From an uncultured SAR116 cluster alpha proteobacterium (GTDB taxonomy: Bacteria; Pseudomonadota; Alphaproteobacteria; Puniceispirillales; Puniceispirillaceae), in the NCBI GenBank assembly GCA_902547925.1, contig CACCQD010000011.1:1-51518 (forward strand): a stretch of 51,518 nucleotides of DNA, written 5' to 3'. The position numbers and the translations under genes were made by a program. This document shows positions 44,445 to 51,518 of the stretch, one piece after another. The notes under the pieces were generated by a model, which was not told the origin of the DNA, did no database searches, and saw only the letters and a list, made by a program, of their open reading frames with translations. Position 1 is the first letter of the stretch. The number at the start of each line of letters is the position of its first letter.

Positions 44445-44735
44445 ATGCTTGATAATCAGTAAATCGATTATGTTGAATTTCCATCCGCTGATCTTGACAA
44501 GACGAAAGCGTTTTTTGCCACGGCTTTCGGCCGGGAATTTGGGGATTTTGGACCCGGCTACACCGCTTTTCCCGGGGGCGGCGGTTCCATTTTGCAGAAC
44601 CAATGGGAAATGAATTTGCGGTGTGGTCTGACAAGTAAAACAGAATTCGCAGTGACTTCTTTGTCGAGAAAAAATCTTGCCTATGCATCTGGATGGCGTC
44701 ACATTACACGAGTGTTATTTTGGAGGGCACAATGA
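44445..44735 (+). pseudogene. Broken VOC (glyoxalase/bleomycin-resistance fold) gene
   Basis: From an ATG at 44445 the frame reads MLDNQ, then a TAA stop at 44460-44462, then IDYVEFPSADLDKTKAFFAT followed by AFGREFGDFGPGYTAFPGGG. That is the N-terminal half of a vicinal-oxygen-chelate protein of the common 120-residue type. The second half is missing: after about 44600 the frame (open to a TGA at 44733) has no VOC character. An in-frame stop and loss of the C-terminal half make it a pseudogene. The end of the frame overlaps the start of the persulfide dioxygenase gene. Confidence 0.78.
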
Positions 44736-45742
44736 TCTTTCGTCAGCTTTTCGACAGCACGTCATCGACCTACACCTACATCATTGCTAGCAGAAAAGGT
44801 GGTGAGGCACTCATGATCGACCCGGTTTTTGAGAGGACTGATCAGTATCTCAGATTGTTGGAAGAATTGGATCTCAAGCTGGTCAAGGTGGTAGACACAC
44901 ATGTTCATGCTGATCACGTCTCGGCAATGGGGGCGCTCAGGGACCAAACAAATTGTGTGACTGTTATGGGCGAGCGGTCACCAGTAGATGTTGTTTCGAT
45001 GAGGGTTTCAGACGCTGAAAAAGTGACAATCGAAGGCTTCTCGATGACAGCGATGTACACGCCAGGCCATACAGATGACAGCTATTGTTTTCGCACCGAC
45101 GACAGGGTTTTTACGGGTGACACCTTGCTGATTAGGGGGACGGGCCGGACAGATTTTCAAAATGGTGATCCGGGTCTGCAATATGAGTCTCTCTTCAATG
45201 GGTTGTTAAAGCTGCCGGAAAATCTGCTCGTGTATCCAGCCCATGATTACAAGGGTAACACGGTTTCGACACTGGCCGAGGAGAAGGCCTTCAACCCGCG
45301 TCTGCAGGTTGGTTCGCGCCAAGAATATATCGACCTGATGAATAATCTGAAATTGGCTAACCCAAAGATGATGGATGTCGCTGTTCCAGAAAATCAGCGA
45401 ATGGGGCTGAACATTGACCGGCAACGCGAGGTGCGATGTGTTGACGTCGCCGGGTTGATCAGCGATGCTGATGACCGATATCTGATGGTTGACCTGCGTG
45501 AGGATGGAGAGCGCGCGAAACGTGGGGTGATTCCGAACTCCATTCACGCGCCCTATAGCCGGCTGGGCCAGCATCTTGAAATGTTGAACCATGCGTCTGG
45601 CAAGCAGATCGTCTTTTATTGTGCGGCCGGTGAACGCAGCGCGATGGCGGTAAAGCTGGCTGTAGGCAGTGGAGTGAAGGACTGTGCGCATCTGCCAGGC
45701 GGTTATGATGCCTGGCTGCAGGCTGGTGGTGCAACCCGGTAA
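44732..45742 (+). CDS. Persulfide dioxygenase-rhodanese fusion (ETHE1-like)
   Basis: This 336-residue two-domain sulfur enzyme starts with a metallo-beta-lactamase domain (residues 1 to about 230) of the ETHE1 type: VDTHVHADHVSAMGALRD, PGHTDDSYCF and VFTGDTLLIRGTGRTDFQNG give the single-iron site. The second domain (about 245-336) is a rhodanese with the active loop YCAAGERSA, where the cysteine carries persulfide. Such fusions oxidise glutathione persulfide to sulfite and move sulfane sulfur to form thiosulfate. The ATG at 44732 follows GGAGGG; a TTG at 44693 lies inside the VOC remnant. Sulfite made here could be oxidised by the SoeABC-like enzyme at the other end of the window. Confidence 0.9.
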   Translation: MIFRQLFDSTSSTYTYIIASRKGGEALMIDPVFERTDQYLRLLEELDLKLVKVVDTHVHADHVSAMGALRDQTNCVTVMGERSPVDVVSMRVSDAEKVTIEGFSMTAMYTPGHTDDSYCFRTDDRVFTGDTLLIRGTGRTDFQNGDPGLQYESLFNGLLKLPENLLVYPAHDYKGNTVSTLAEEKAFNPRLQVGSRQEYIDLMNNLKLANPKMMDVAVPENQRMGLNIDRQREVRCVDVAGLISDADDRYLMVDLREDGERAKRGVIPNSIHAPYSRLGQHLEMLNHASGKQIVFYCAAGERSAMAVKLAVGSGVKDCAHLPGGYDAWLQAGGATR

Positions 45743-45789
45743 TACACGCCAATATGGTTGTTACCTGATGCCCATTGAGGACGCGACAA

Positions 45790-47034
45790 ATGAAAACATC
45801 TGCAATCGTTGTTGGTGGTGGAATCGTTGGCGTTTGCAATGCCTTGGCGCTGCGTCAGGCGGGACATCAGGTGACGCTGATTGACCGCAAACAGCCAGGC
45901 CGCGAGACATCCTATGGCAATGCGGGCGTTTTATCTGAATCTTCAATTATGGTGCTGAACAACCCGAATATGTTGCGCGCTTTGCCAAAACTCCTGCTTG
46001 GAAAATCGCTCAGCCTTCGCTATTCAACAGCATTTGTGCTGAAAAATCTTGGATGGTTTCTCAAGTTCCTGTCTTATTGCACACCGTCAAGAACGCGGGC
46101 GGCGGCCTTTGCCTTGCGCGCTTTACAACTAGCTTCTCTGGCACAACATAAAAAATGGATTGCTGAGGCTGGTGCGGGAAACCTTCTCCGCCGGGCTGGC
46201 TGGGTAAAAGCATTCCGTTCACAGGCAAGCTTCGCCAAATACCGTGCTGAAATGGCTCTGATGGATGAGGTTGGTGTCAGCTACACCGTCTATGACAAAG
46301 AACAGATCAGACAGATGGAGCCTGGACTAAAACCGGTTTACAATAAAGCAGTTGTAATGGATGACACATGTGGCGTGTCTAGCCCCTCTGCATTGACTGA
46401 CGCCTATGTTGCGCTTTTTGAGGCGGCTGGTGGCACCGTTCTTCGCGGCGATGTGTCAGCTCTGTCCGCGGCGCAGGATGGCTGGCAGGTTTGTTTTGGT
46501 GAAATTGTGTTGCATGCTGAAAATGTGGTCATTGCAGCTGGTCCCTGGTCTGCGGAAGTTGCCGCTTGGCTAGGTTACAGGATCCCAATGGCCTGGGAAC
46601 GTGGATATCATTTGCACCTGCAACCCGGTGATGGACCACAACTTGGACGTGCCATCTGCGATATGGATGGCGGGTATGCGATGGTACCTACATTGCACGG
46701 CGTACGCATTACGTCAGGCGTGGAAATAGCTGACCGTGATGCGTCTCCCAATCATGATCAAATTATCAAATCTGTTGCCAGCGCCCGAGATGCTCATGAC
46801 ATGAAGGATGTCATAGATGATGAGCCATGGATGGGGCGTCGGCCAACACTTGTCGACTCACTGCCGATGATCGATGCTGCGCCACGGCATGAGGGCCTCT
46901 TTTTCAATTTTGGGCATCAGCATCTTGGCTTGTCGATGGCCCCGGGGTCAGCGTTGTCAATCGTTGCGATGATTGAGGGAAAAGAGCCGCCCCTTGACGT
47001 GAATCCGTTCAGTGCAATGCGGTTTCCAATCTAG
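45790..47034 (+). CDS. FAD-dependent D-amino-acid dehydrogenase-like protein
   Basis: This 414-residue DAO-family protein is closest in pattern to DadA. The N-terminal FAD fold is AIVVGGGIVGVCNALALRQA, followed by TSYGNAGVLSESS, the NAG stretch typical of DadA-like enzymes. The C-terminal FAD segment is NFGHQHLGLSMAPGSALSIV. It would oxidise a D-amino acid or a cyclic imino acid and pass electrons to the respiratory chain. GAGG at 45777-45780 precedes the ATG at 45790. It sits three bases before a second FAD oxidoreductase gene, so the two should be co-expressed; substrate not known. Confidence 0.85.
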   Translation: MKTSAIVVGGGIVGVCNALALRQAGHQVTLIDRKQPGRETSYGNAGVLSESSIMVLNNPNMLRALPKLLLGKSLSLRYSTAFVLKNLGWFLKFLSYCTPSRTRAAAFALRALQLASLAQHKKWIAEAGAGNLLRRAGWVKAFRSQASFAKYRAEMALMDEVGVSYTVYDKEQIRQMEPGLKPVYNKAVVMDDTCGVSSPSALTDAYVALFEAAGGTVLRGDVSALSAAQDGWQVCFGEIVLHAENVVIAAGPWSAEVAAWLGYRIPMAWERGYHLHLQPGDGPQLGRAICDMDGGYAMVPTLHGVRITSGVEIADRDASPNHDQIIKSVASARDAHDMKDVIDDEPWMGRRPTLVDSLPMIDAAPRHEGLFFNFGHQHLGLSMAPGSALSIVAMIEGKEPPLDVNPFSAMRFPI

Positions 47035-47036
47035 GG

Positions 47037-48245
47037 ATGGTCAGCAAGCTGGAAAATCCACCGCATGACATGTTTGATGTTGTCATCATTGGTGGGGCGA
47101 TGATTGGATCTTCGGTCGCCTGGTTTCTGTCACATAACGATAATTTTGATGGTCGTATCCTCGTTGTTGAGCGTGACCCGACCTACAAGAAAAGTTCGAC
47201 TGCGCACACCAACAGCTGCATGCGGCAACAATTCTCGAGTGAATTGAACATCCGCATCTCACAGTTTGCTGCAGATTTTGTCCGCGAGTTCAGAGATTAT
47301 ATGGGCGGCGATCCGGCTGTGCCTGATCTGCATGTGCATCATTTTGGATATATGTATCTGGCCGACAACGAGACATTCGCCTCCCGTCTGAAGCAAAGCC
47401 ACGCCATTCAGGCAGCCTGTGGCGCAGGCACAAGGCTGATGTCCCCTGGCGAAATTTCTGCCGCCTACCCATTTTACCAACTTGATGACATTGTTCTTGG
47501 TAGCCACAATATTGTTGACGAGGGATATTTTGACGGTGCCACAATGTTTGATTGGTGGCGGCGCAAAGCACGGCAGAAAAATGTCTGCTACGTTGCCAAC
47601 GAGGTGGTGGATATTGGCATTGATGCGGGCAGGGTGACTGACATCACGTTGGCCTCGGGTAGCGTGATTAGGACTGGTATCGTGATCAATGCCGCGGGTC
47701 CGCATGCTGCTGCAGTGGCGCAGCTGGCCGGACTGGAAATCCCGGTTGAACCACGGCCACGCTATACCTTTGTTTTTGATGCCGCTGAACCGCCTGACCG
47801 GGCAGTGCCACTGACGATCGATCCATCAGGTGTGCATTTCCGGACGGATGGGCAATATTTCATGGCCGGTTGCCCACCGGATGATGATGGTCCTGTTGAC
47901 TATGATGATCTTACCATGGATCACAGCTTGTGGGAGGAAAAGGCATGGCCTGCCGTCGCCAATCGTGTTCCGGCATTTGAGCGGGCGAGACTTGTCAATA
48001 GCTGGGTTGGCCATTACGCCTATAACCGCCTAGACCAGAACGCCGTTGTTGGCCCGCATCCCGATTTGCCGAATTTCATTTTCGTCAATGGTTTCTCCGG
48101 TCATGGATTTCAGCAATCACCCGCCATGGGGCGCGGGATCAGCGAATTGGTGGCGTATGGTGAATTCCGCAGTCTGGATCTGACGCCGCTCGGCATGGAG
48201 CGAATTATCGCCAACCGCCCCCTTGTTGAGCTTGCGATCATATAA
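47037..48245 (+). CDS. FAD-dependent oxidoreductase of the DAO family
   Basis: This 402-residue protein has FDVVIIGGAMIGSSVAWFLS for FAD binding, then KKSSTAHTNSCMRQQFSS, which resembles the flavin-contact region of FOXRED1-like and sarcosine/dimethylglycine oxidoreductase-like proteins. The C-terminal FAD part is NFIFVNGFSGHGFQQSPAMG. It probably oxidises a secondary amine or amino acid. It starts directly after the DadA-like gene stop and likely forms an operon with it and with the sulfur gene upstream. Substrate unknown. Confidence 0.84.
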   Translation: MVSKLENPPHDMFDVVIIGGAMIGSSVAWFLSHNDNFDGRILVVERDPTYKKSSTAHTNSCMRQQFSSELNIRISQFAADFVREFRDYMGGDPAVPDLHVHHFGYMYLADNETFASRLKQSHAIQAACGAGTRLMSPGEISAAYPFYQLDDIVLGSHNIVDEGYFDGATMFDWWRRKARQKNVCYVANEVVDIGIDAGRVTDITLASGSVIRTGIVINAAGPHAAAVAQLAGLEIPVEPRPRYTFVFDAAEPPDRAVPLTIDPSGVHFRTDGQYFMAGCPPDDDGPVDYDDLTMDHSLWEEKAWPAVANRVPAFERARLVNSWVGHYAYNRLDQNAVVGPHPDLPNFIFVNGFSGHGFQQSPAMGRGISELVAYGEFRSLDLTPLGMERIIANRPLVELAII

Positions 48246-48274
48246 ACACGCTCCGTTGACTTGCCTAGGGTGAT

Positions 48275-49195
48275 CTACAAAGCAAAGACCCCTTTGATCA
48301 CAGGAATGCAGCTTCCTGTCAAAATGGGCGGAGCTGTTTTGCCTGCCGCCTTTGTCACTTCCACATGCAGTCGGCTGGGACGCCCCATGTCATCACCCTG
48401 GTGGATGGTAAAGCTGAATTTCTTGTCGGTGGCTGGATCTAGCTCGGCCAGTAGGGCGCCAAGAGCGGTCGCGGCACTACCGGTCGCCGGGTCTTCGGGT
48501 ATGCCACCGAGAGGGGCAAACATCCGGGCATGCAGGATGCCGTCATCGGCCTTGAAGAAGACGAGCAATGAGAAAAAATCTCCCTCATAGCCGTAATTTG
48601 CATCTAGATTGGCGAAATGTGCATTGTTCACCACACAGGCAGCAAGTGCCTCACGGCTTTTCACTTCGGCAATGGCGAACAATACGCCTGTGCCAGCGAC
48701 AATTGGCTCGGTCCTTCTGGTTTCAATTGTCTGCAGTTCAAGGTTGAGAGATGAAGCAACCAGCTCAGCCGGCAGAGTCCGGTCTTTGGTGATTGGCTGT
48801 GGTGCCGTGATTGATATGGACTCAATGAGGCCATCCCTCGTAAGGTTGGGGTGGATTTTAACAAGGCCGGCCACCTCCTCAAAATTCAAATGATTTCCAT
48901 CTGTTGATCCGGGTATCAGGTCTGGCTGTGAGGCGAGGAGATATCCCGTTCCAACATTGGGATGCCCGGCAAAGGGCATTTCGTTTTGCGGTGTAAAAAT
49001 CCGCACTCGGGCAGAATTGCGTGGGTCGTCAGGTGGCAGAACGAAGGTTGTCTCGGAATAATTTATTTCGGTAGCAATTTTTTGCAGATCGGCATCCCCT
49101 ATGTCGCGCGCATTGGTAAAAACGGCAAGAGGGTTGCCGCCAAATACATGGTCGGTGAAAACATCCACTGTTTGAAACTTCAGCTGTTTGGTCAT
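48275..49195 (-). CDS. PhzF family isomerase-like protein
   Basis: This 306-residue protein belongs to the PhzF/diaminopimelate-epimerase fold. The catalytic glutamate lies in [13 protein letters not shown], the first-domain signature is [11 protein letters not shown], and the second-domain motif is [18 protein letters not shown]. The phenazine enzyme isomerises a dihydro-hydroxyanthranilate, but most bacterial members have no known substrate. GAGG seven bases before the ATG at 49195 fixes the start; the frame is open 15 codons further. It converges with the FAD enzyme operon, and an epimerase-like partner for amino-acid oxidases is a possible but unproven link. Confidence 0.88.
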   Translation of the reverse strand: MTKQLKFQTVDVFTDHVFGGNPLAVFTNARDIGDADLQKIATEINYSETTFVLPPDDPRNSARVRIFTPQNEMPFAGHPNVGTGYLLASQPDLIPGSTDGNHLNFEEVAGLVKIHPNLTRDGLIESISITAPQPITKDRTLPAELVASSLNLELQTIETRRTEPIVAGTGVLFAIAEVKSREALAACVVNNAHFANLDANYGYEGDFFSLLVFFKADDGILHARMFAPLGGIPEDPATGSAATALGALLAELDPATDKKFSFTIHQGDDMGRPSRLHVEVTKAAGKTAPPILTGSCIPVIKGVFAL

Positions 49196-49355
49196 CTGTA
49201 ACCTCAATTCTATGTTCAGAACACGCGAGGGATTGCGCAATCAACCTAGCGGTGGTTTTTGATCCAAGTTGAATCTTAATCAGCTTTAGACTTCGCACCA
49301 ACCGAACTTTTCCTCCCAACAAGATGGAGACAGGAAAGATAGAAAAGGGGCCGGC

Positions 49356-49750
49356 ATGAGTTTTCAACCGTTATTTGGTTCGGACCACCCCATCGCAATT
49401 CACGCCTTCGCGGCGATGCTGGCAATTGGTTTTGGTGGCGCTCAATTTGTCCTGCTAAAAGAAACATCTTTACACCAGTGCCTTGGTTGTGTCTGGGTCA
49501 CTTTGATGGCATCTGTTGCCATCACCGGGCTGGTCAAACATGAAATCCACATGATCGGTGCTTTCAACCCTATCCATCTTCTATTGCTCCTCGTTTTAGT
49601 CACTTTGGTCTTGGCGGTCAGTGCGGCGAAGAACGGGCTTGTCAGTCGCCACCTTACGGCAATGATGATGACATATTTTTCGGCCTTTTGTTGGCTGGAG
49701 TCTTTACCTTTTCCACGGGTCGGATGATTCATGCGGCATTCAACGGATGA
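49356..49750 (+). pseudogene. Frameshifted DUF2306 membrane protein gene
   Basis: The frame from ATG 49356 encodes a four-helix membrane protein of the DUF2306 type (about 105 residues): HPIAIHAFAAMLAIGFGGAQ, HEIHMIGAFNPIHLLLLLVL and KNGLVSRHLTAMM. It then ends in a tail unlike the family. From about 49670 a second frame, one base behind, reads DIFFGLLLAGVFTFSTGRMI and HAAFNG before a TGA at 49748, which is the expected last helix with its GRxxH end. A single-base loss near 49660-49670, in or near the ATGATGATG run, explains it. Either the gene is broken or the sequence has an error. Function of the family is unknown. Confidence 0.75.
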
Positions 49751-49915
49751 CGTGATTGCCTTGTCTGCACAATTACATTCGTCGCAATTGACAGACGCAT
49801 TTGAATATTTACAGTGATCCGGTAGGAAATCGTGCTCCACACGCACAGTTGGGTGGGGATAACTTAAAATGTTGATTTTTGGAGAGCACACGCGATGTGC
49901 AAACGGAGGAAACAA

Positions 49916-50932
49916 ATGAAAAATTATATCGGATTCTCAGCCCTTGCCGGTTTACTTGTTATAGCGAGTGGCACAGCGGGTGCTTTCGAATGCAAGGTCA
50001 AGGACGCAACTATGGCAAAGCCTGATGGCTTTCCGTCACGCGCGCTGACGATGATTGTTCCTTATGGTCCAGCTGGTGGTTCTGGACAGGTTGCGGCTGC
50101 CATGGCTGAAGCGGTTACGGGCCATACTGATGTGGCCATCAATCGTGATCACAAGCCAGGTGGTTCAGGAACAGTCGGTATGACAGCCTATATGGCTGCA
50201 CCTGCTGATGGGTATAACGTCCTTGAGCATATTGATGATGCCTCGTCGGCGCATGCACTAGACTCATCGCGGCCAAACCCTGCGGCTGACTTGATTCCTC
50301 TCGTGGTTTCTCAGGTGACATTTTCACAGGTTTACATCCGCACGAATGAAACGCGCTACACAGATTGGTCGTCATTCGTGGAATGGGTGAAAGCTCAGGA
50401 TGGCAAGGCAACAATTGCCAATGTGTCCAAGGAAGGCTCGATGGAGCGGGTGACGATGAAGTTCATCACCGATGCCACCGGCATGGAAATCCAGCAGATC
50501 TCGTTTGACAAGGGTGCGCCCCGTTATGGCGCATTGCTCGGTGGGCAGGTTGACGCACTGTTTGAGCAGCCTGGCGATGTTCGCAAGTTTCTTGATGCTG
50601 ACAACTTCAAGCCGATCCTGACGATCTTCAACGAGCGTCCGGGCGTGTTTGCCGATGTGCCGACCCACAAGGAAATGGGAATGGACTTCGAGCCGCTTCT
50701 GCGCTTTCGTGGATTCTATGTCCACAAGGATGCGCCTGCTGATCGTGTAAAGTGGCTGCAGTGGGCTTTCCAGCGTGGGTATTGTCAGGACAGCTATCAG
50801 GCATTCAATGACTCAAAATTCATGAATGTGATTGACAGCTACCGCGATACTGCTGGTGCGATTGATCTGATCAATGCCAGCGTTGATCAATATCGCGAGG
50901 TCTACAAGAGCATGGGAATGGACGTGAAGTAA
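49916..50932 (+). CDS. tctC: Tripartite tricarboxylate transporter substrate-binding protein
   Basis: This 338-residue periplasmic protein of the TctC/Bug family captures carboxylates for a TctABC transporter. A signal peptide occupies about residues 1-24 (SGTAGA). The mature part begins with the family pattern FPSRALTMIVPYGPAGGSGQ, then HKPGGSGTVGMTAYMAAPAD, the ligand-binding loop region. GGAGGAAA at 49905-49912 selects the ATG at 49916. Ligands of this family range from citrate and phthalate to amino acids, so specificity cannot be stated. A hairpin and then tctB follow, with tctA expected beyond the window. Confidence 0.9.
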   Translation: MKNYIGFSALAGLLVIASGTAGAFECKVKDATMAKPDGFPSRALTMIVPYGPAGGSGQVAAAMAEAVTGHTDVAINRDHKPGGSGTVGMTAYMAAPADGYNVLEHIDDASSAHALDSSRPNPAADLIPLVVSQVTFSQVYIRTNETRYTDWSSFVEWVKAQDGKATIANVSKEGSMERVTMKFITDATGMEIQQISFDKGAPRYGALLGGQVDALFEQPGDVRKFLDADNFKPILTIFNERPGVFADVPTHKEMGMDFEPLLRFRGFYVHKDAPADRVKWLQWAFQRGYCQDSYQAFNDSKFMNVIDSYRDTAGAIDLINASVDQYREVYKSMGMDVK

Positions 50933-50963
50933 CACAGGCCGTAGCCCTGGGTTATGATCCAGA

Positions 50964-50991
50964 TACCACCCGGCTCACTCGCCGGGTGGTA
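50964..50991 (+). terminator. Strong hairpin between tctC and tctB
   Basis: TACCACCCGGC at 50964-50974 pairs perfectly with GCCGGGTGGTA at 50981-50991 over a six-base loop. The sequence after it is not T-rich, so it probably allows partial read-through and stabilises the tctC message, giving more binding protein than membrane subunits. Confidence 0.75.
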
Positions 50992-51068
50992 CTTCCTGTA
51001 TAAATTCATGGTTCACTCCAATTTTGATTTTCAACAACATTATGTCTAAGAGTAGCCGGTAGTCTGTT

Positions 51069-51518
51069 ATGGGTAATTTGACGCGATCGCATATGATTGA
51101 AACGGGTGTTTGGCTCGCAATCTGCATCATTTTTTTCGTCTATTCTTTCGAATTTAACCAGCCCATCGAAATTTATAAATTCGGTGCCACTGGCTGGCCG
51201 CGAGTAGTTCTCGTGCTGCTTCTTTTGGCGACCATTGGGAATTTCTTTTATCTGCGAACGCACGGCTCAGCCGTACAAAAGGGGCGCGTCGGTATCGCTG
51301 ATGAGGATGGGGCAGGCACTGATTACAGTGATACTGGTGCAGTGATGAAGGTAGTAGGTGTTTTGGGGACGCCGTTTGTCTTTGCAACGCTTCTCAAACC
51401 TGTCGGGTTCTATTTTGCCACACCCTTTTTCATCGCTCTCATCATTTTTCTGTTTGGCGAGCGACGGGTAAAATGGATTTTCGGCATAACCGCGTTGATC
51501 TATGCGATTCTGCTTGGA
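51069..51518 (+). CDS. tctB: Tripartite tricarboxylate transporter small membrane subunit, cut at window edge
   Basis: An open frame of 150 codons runs from the ATG at 51069 through the end of the window without a stop. It has four hydrophobic segments: LAICIIFFVYSFEF, VVLVLLLLATIGNFFY, a segment after a charged loop (VVGVLGTPFVFATLL), and ATPFFIALIIFLFG, then the start of another. IYKFGATGWPRVVLVLLLLA matches the TctB pattern of a small-protein helix pair. An ATG at 51093 is an alternative start. It follows tctC by 136 bases with a hairpin in between and should precede tctA. Partial at the 3' end. Confidence 0.85.
   Translation, partial: MGNLTRSHMIETGVWLAICIIFFVYSFEFNQPIEIYKFGATGWPRVVLVLLLLATIGNFFYLRTHGSAVQKGRVGIADEDGAGTDYSDTGAVMKVVGVLGTPFVFATLLKPVGFYFATPFFIALIIFLFGERRVKWIFGITALIYAILLG

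Noticed and set aside
44320-44613. Open frames on both strands over the VOC remnant
   Set aside because: Only the broken frame shows protein family similarity; the others are accidental and lack ribosome sites.

Overview
The window reads as chromosome from a heterotrophic marine alphaproteobacterium. Reasons: a SoeABC/Pta sulfonate-sulfite module, a membrane pyrophosphatase, stacked uptake systems for polyamines, amino acids and carboxylates, two photolyases, many glutamine-synthetase-like and DAO-type FAD enzymes, and short intergenic spaces. A SAR116-like or roseobacter-like source is an inference from gene content; no rRNA or other taxonomic marker is present. No tRNA, rRNA, CRISPR array, insertion sequence or phage gene was recognised.

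Layout. 1-6.7 kb: phosphate acetyltransferase (pta), a LysR regulator on the minus strand, and a three-gene molybdenum enzyme best matched to sulfite dehydrogenase SoeABC. Together these would handle the acetyl-phosphate and sulfite released by sulfoacetaldehyde acetyltransferase, whose gene would be expected just left of the window. 6.7-9.8 kb: a membrane pyrophosphatase with a clear promoter, a small cupin, and a decayed folD fragment. 9.8-27 kb: a large amine/polyamine region with two non-identical sets of PuuB-like FAD oxidase, PuuA-like glutamate-amine ligase and class-III aminotransferase. These surround an agmatinase-family ureohydrolase, a PotD-like binding protein, a Rieske oxygenase joined to PotB-PotC-PotA genes, and an MFS transporter; the region ends with pyrC.

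27-34.5 kb: a DMT exporter, a GST, an amino-acid-type ABC transporter split over two strands, and two catabolic enzymes of unknown substrate (a DUF6282 amidohydrolase-like protein and a fumarylacetoacetase-family hydrolase). 34.5-42.3 kb: a light/DNA-repair block with a class I photolyase translationally coupled to an iron-sulfur photolyase, then a DUF3833 lipoprotein, a chalcone-isomerase-like secreted protein, YciB, an SDR, a DUF4864-like secreted protein, a DMT transporter and uracil-DNA glycosylase. 42.4-51.5 kb: azoreductase with a divergent LysR, a broken VOC gene, a persulfide dioxygenase-rhodanese fusion, two tandem FAD amino-acid oxidoreductases, PhzF, a frameshifted DUF2306 gene, and tctC followed by a tctB cut off at the window edge.

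The main themes are harvesting of organic nitrogen (polyamines, betaine-like amines, amino acids), inorganic sulfur oxidation (sulfite and persulfide), and light-dependent repair. Three gene remnants (folD, VOC, DUF2306) point to ongoing gene loss, or in the last case possibly a sequence error. The least explained pieces are the Rieske-PotBCA operon inside the doubled glutamylation region, the DUF6282/FAH cassette beside the split ABC transporter, and the photolyase-linked membrane/lipid genes.
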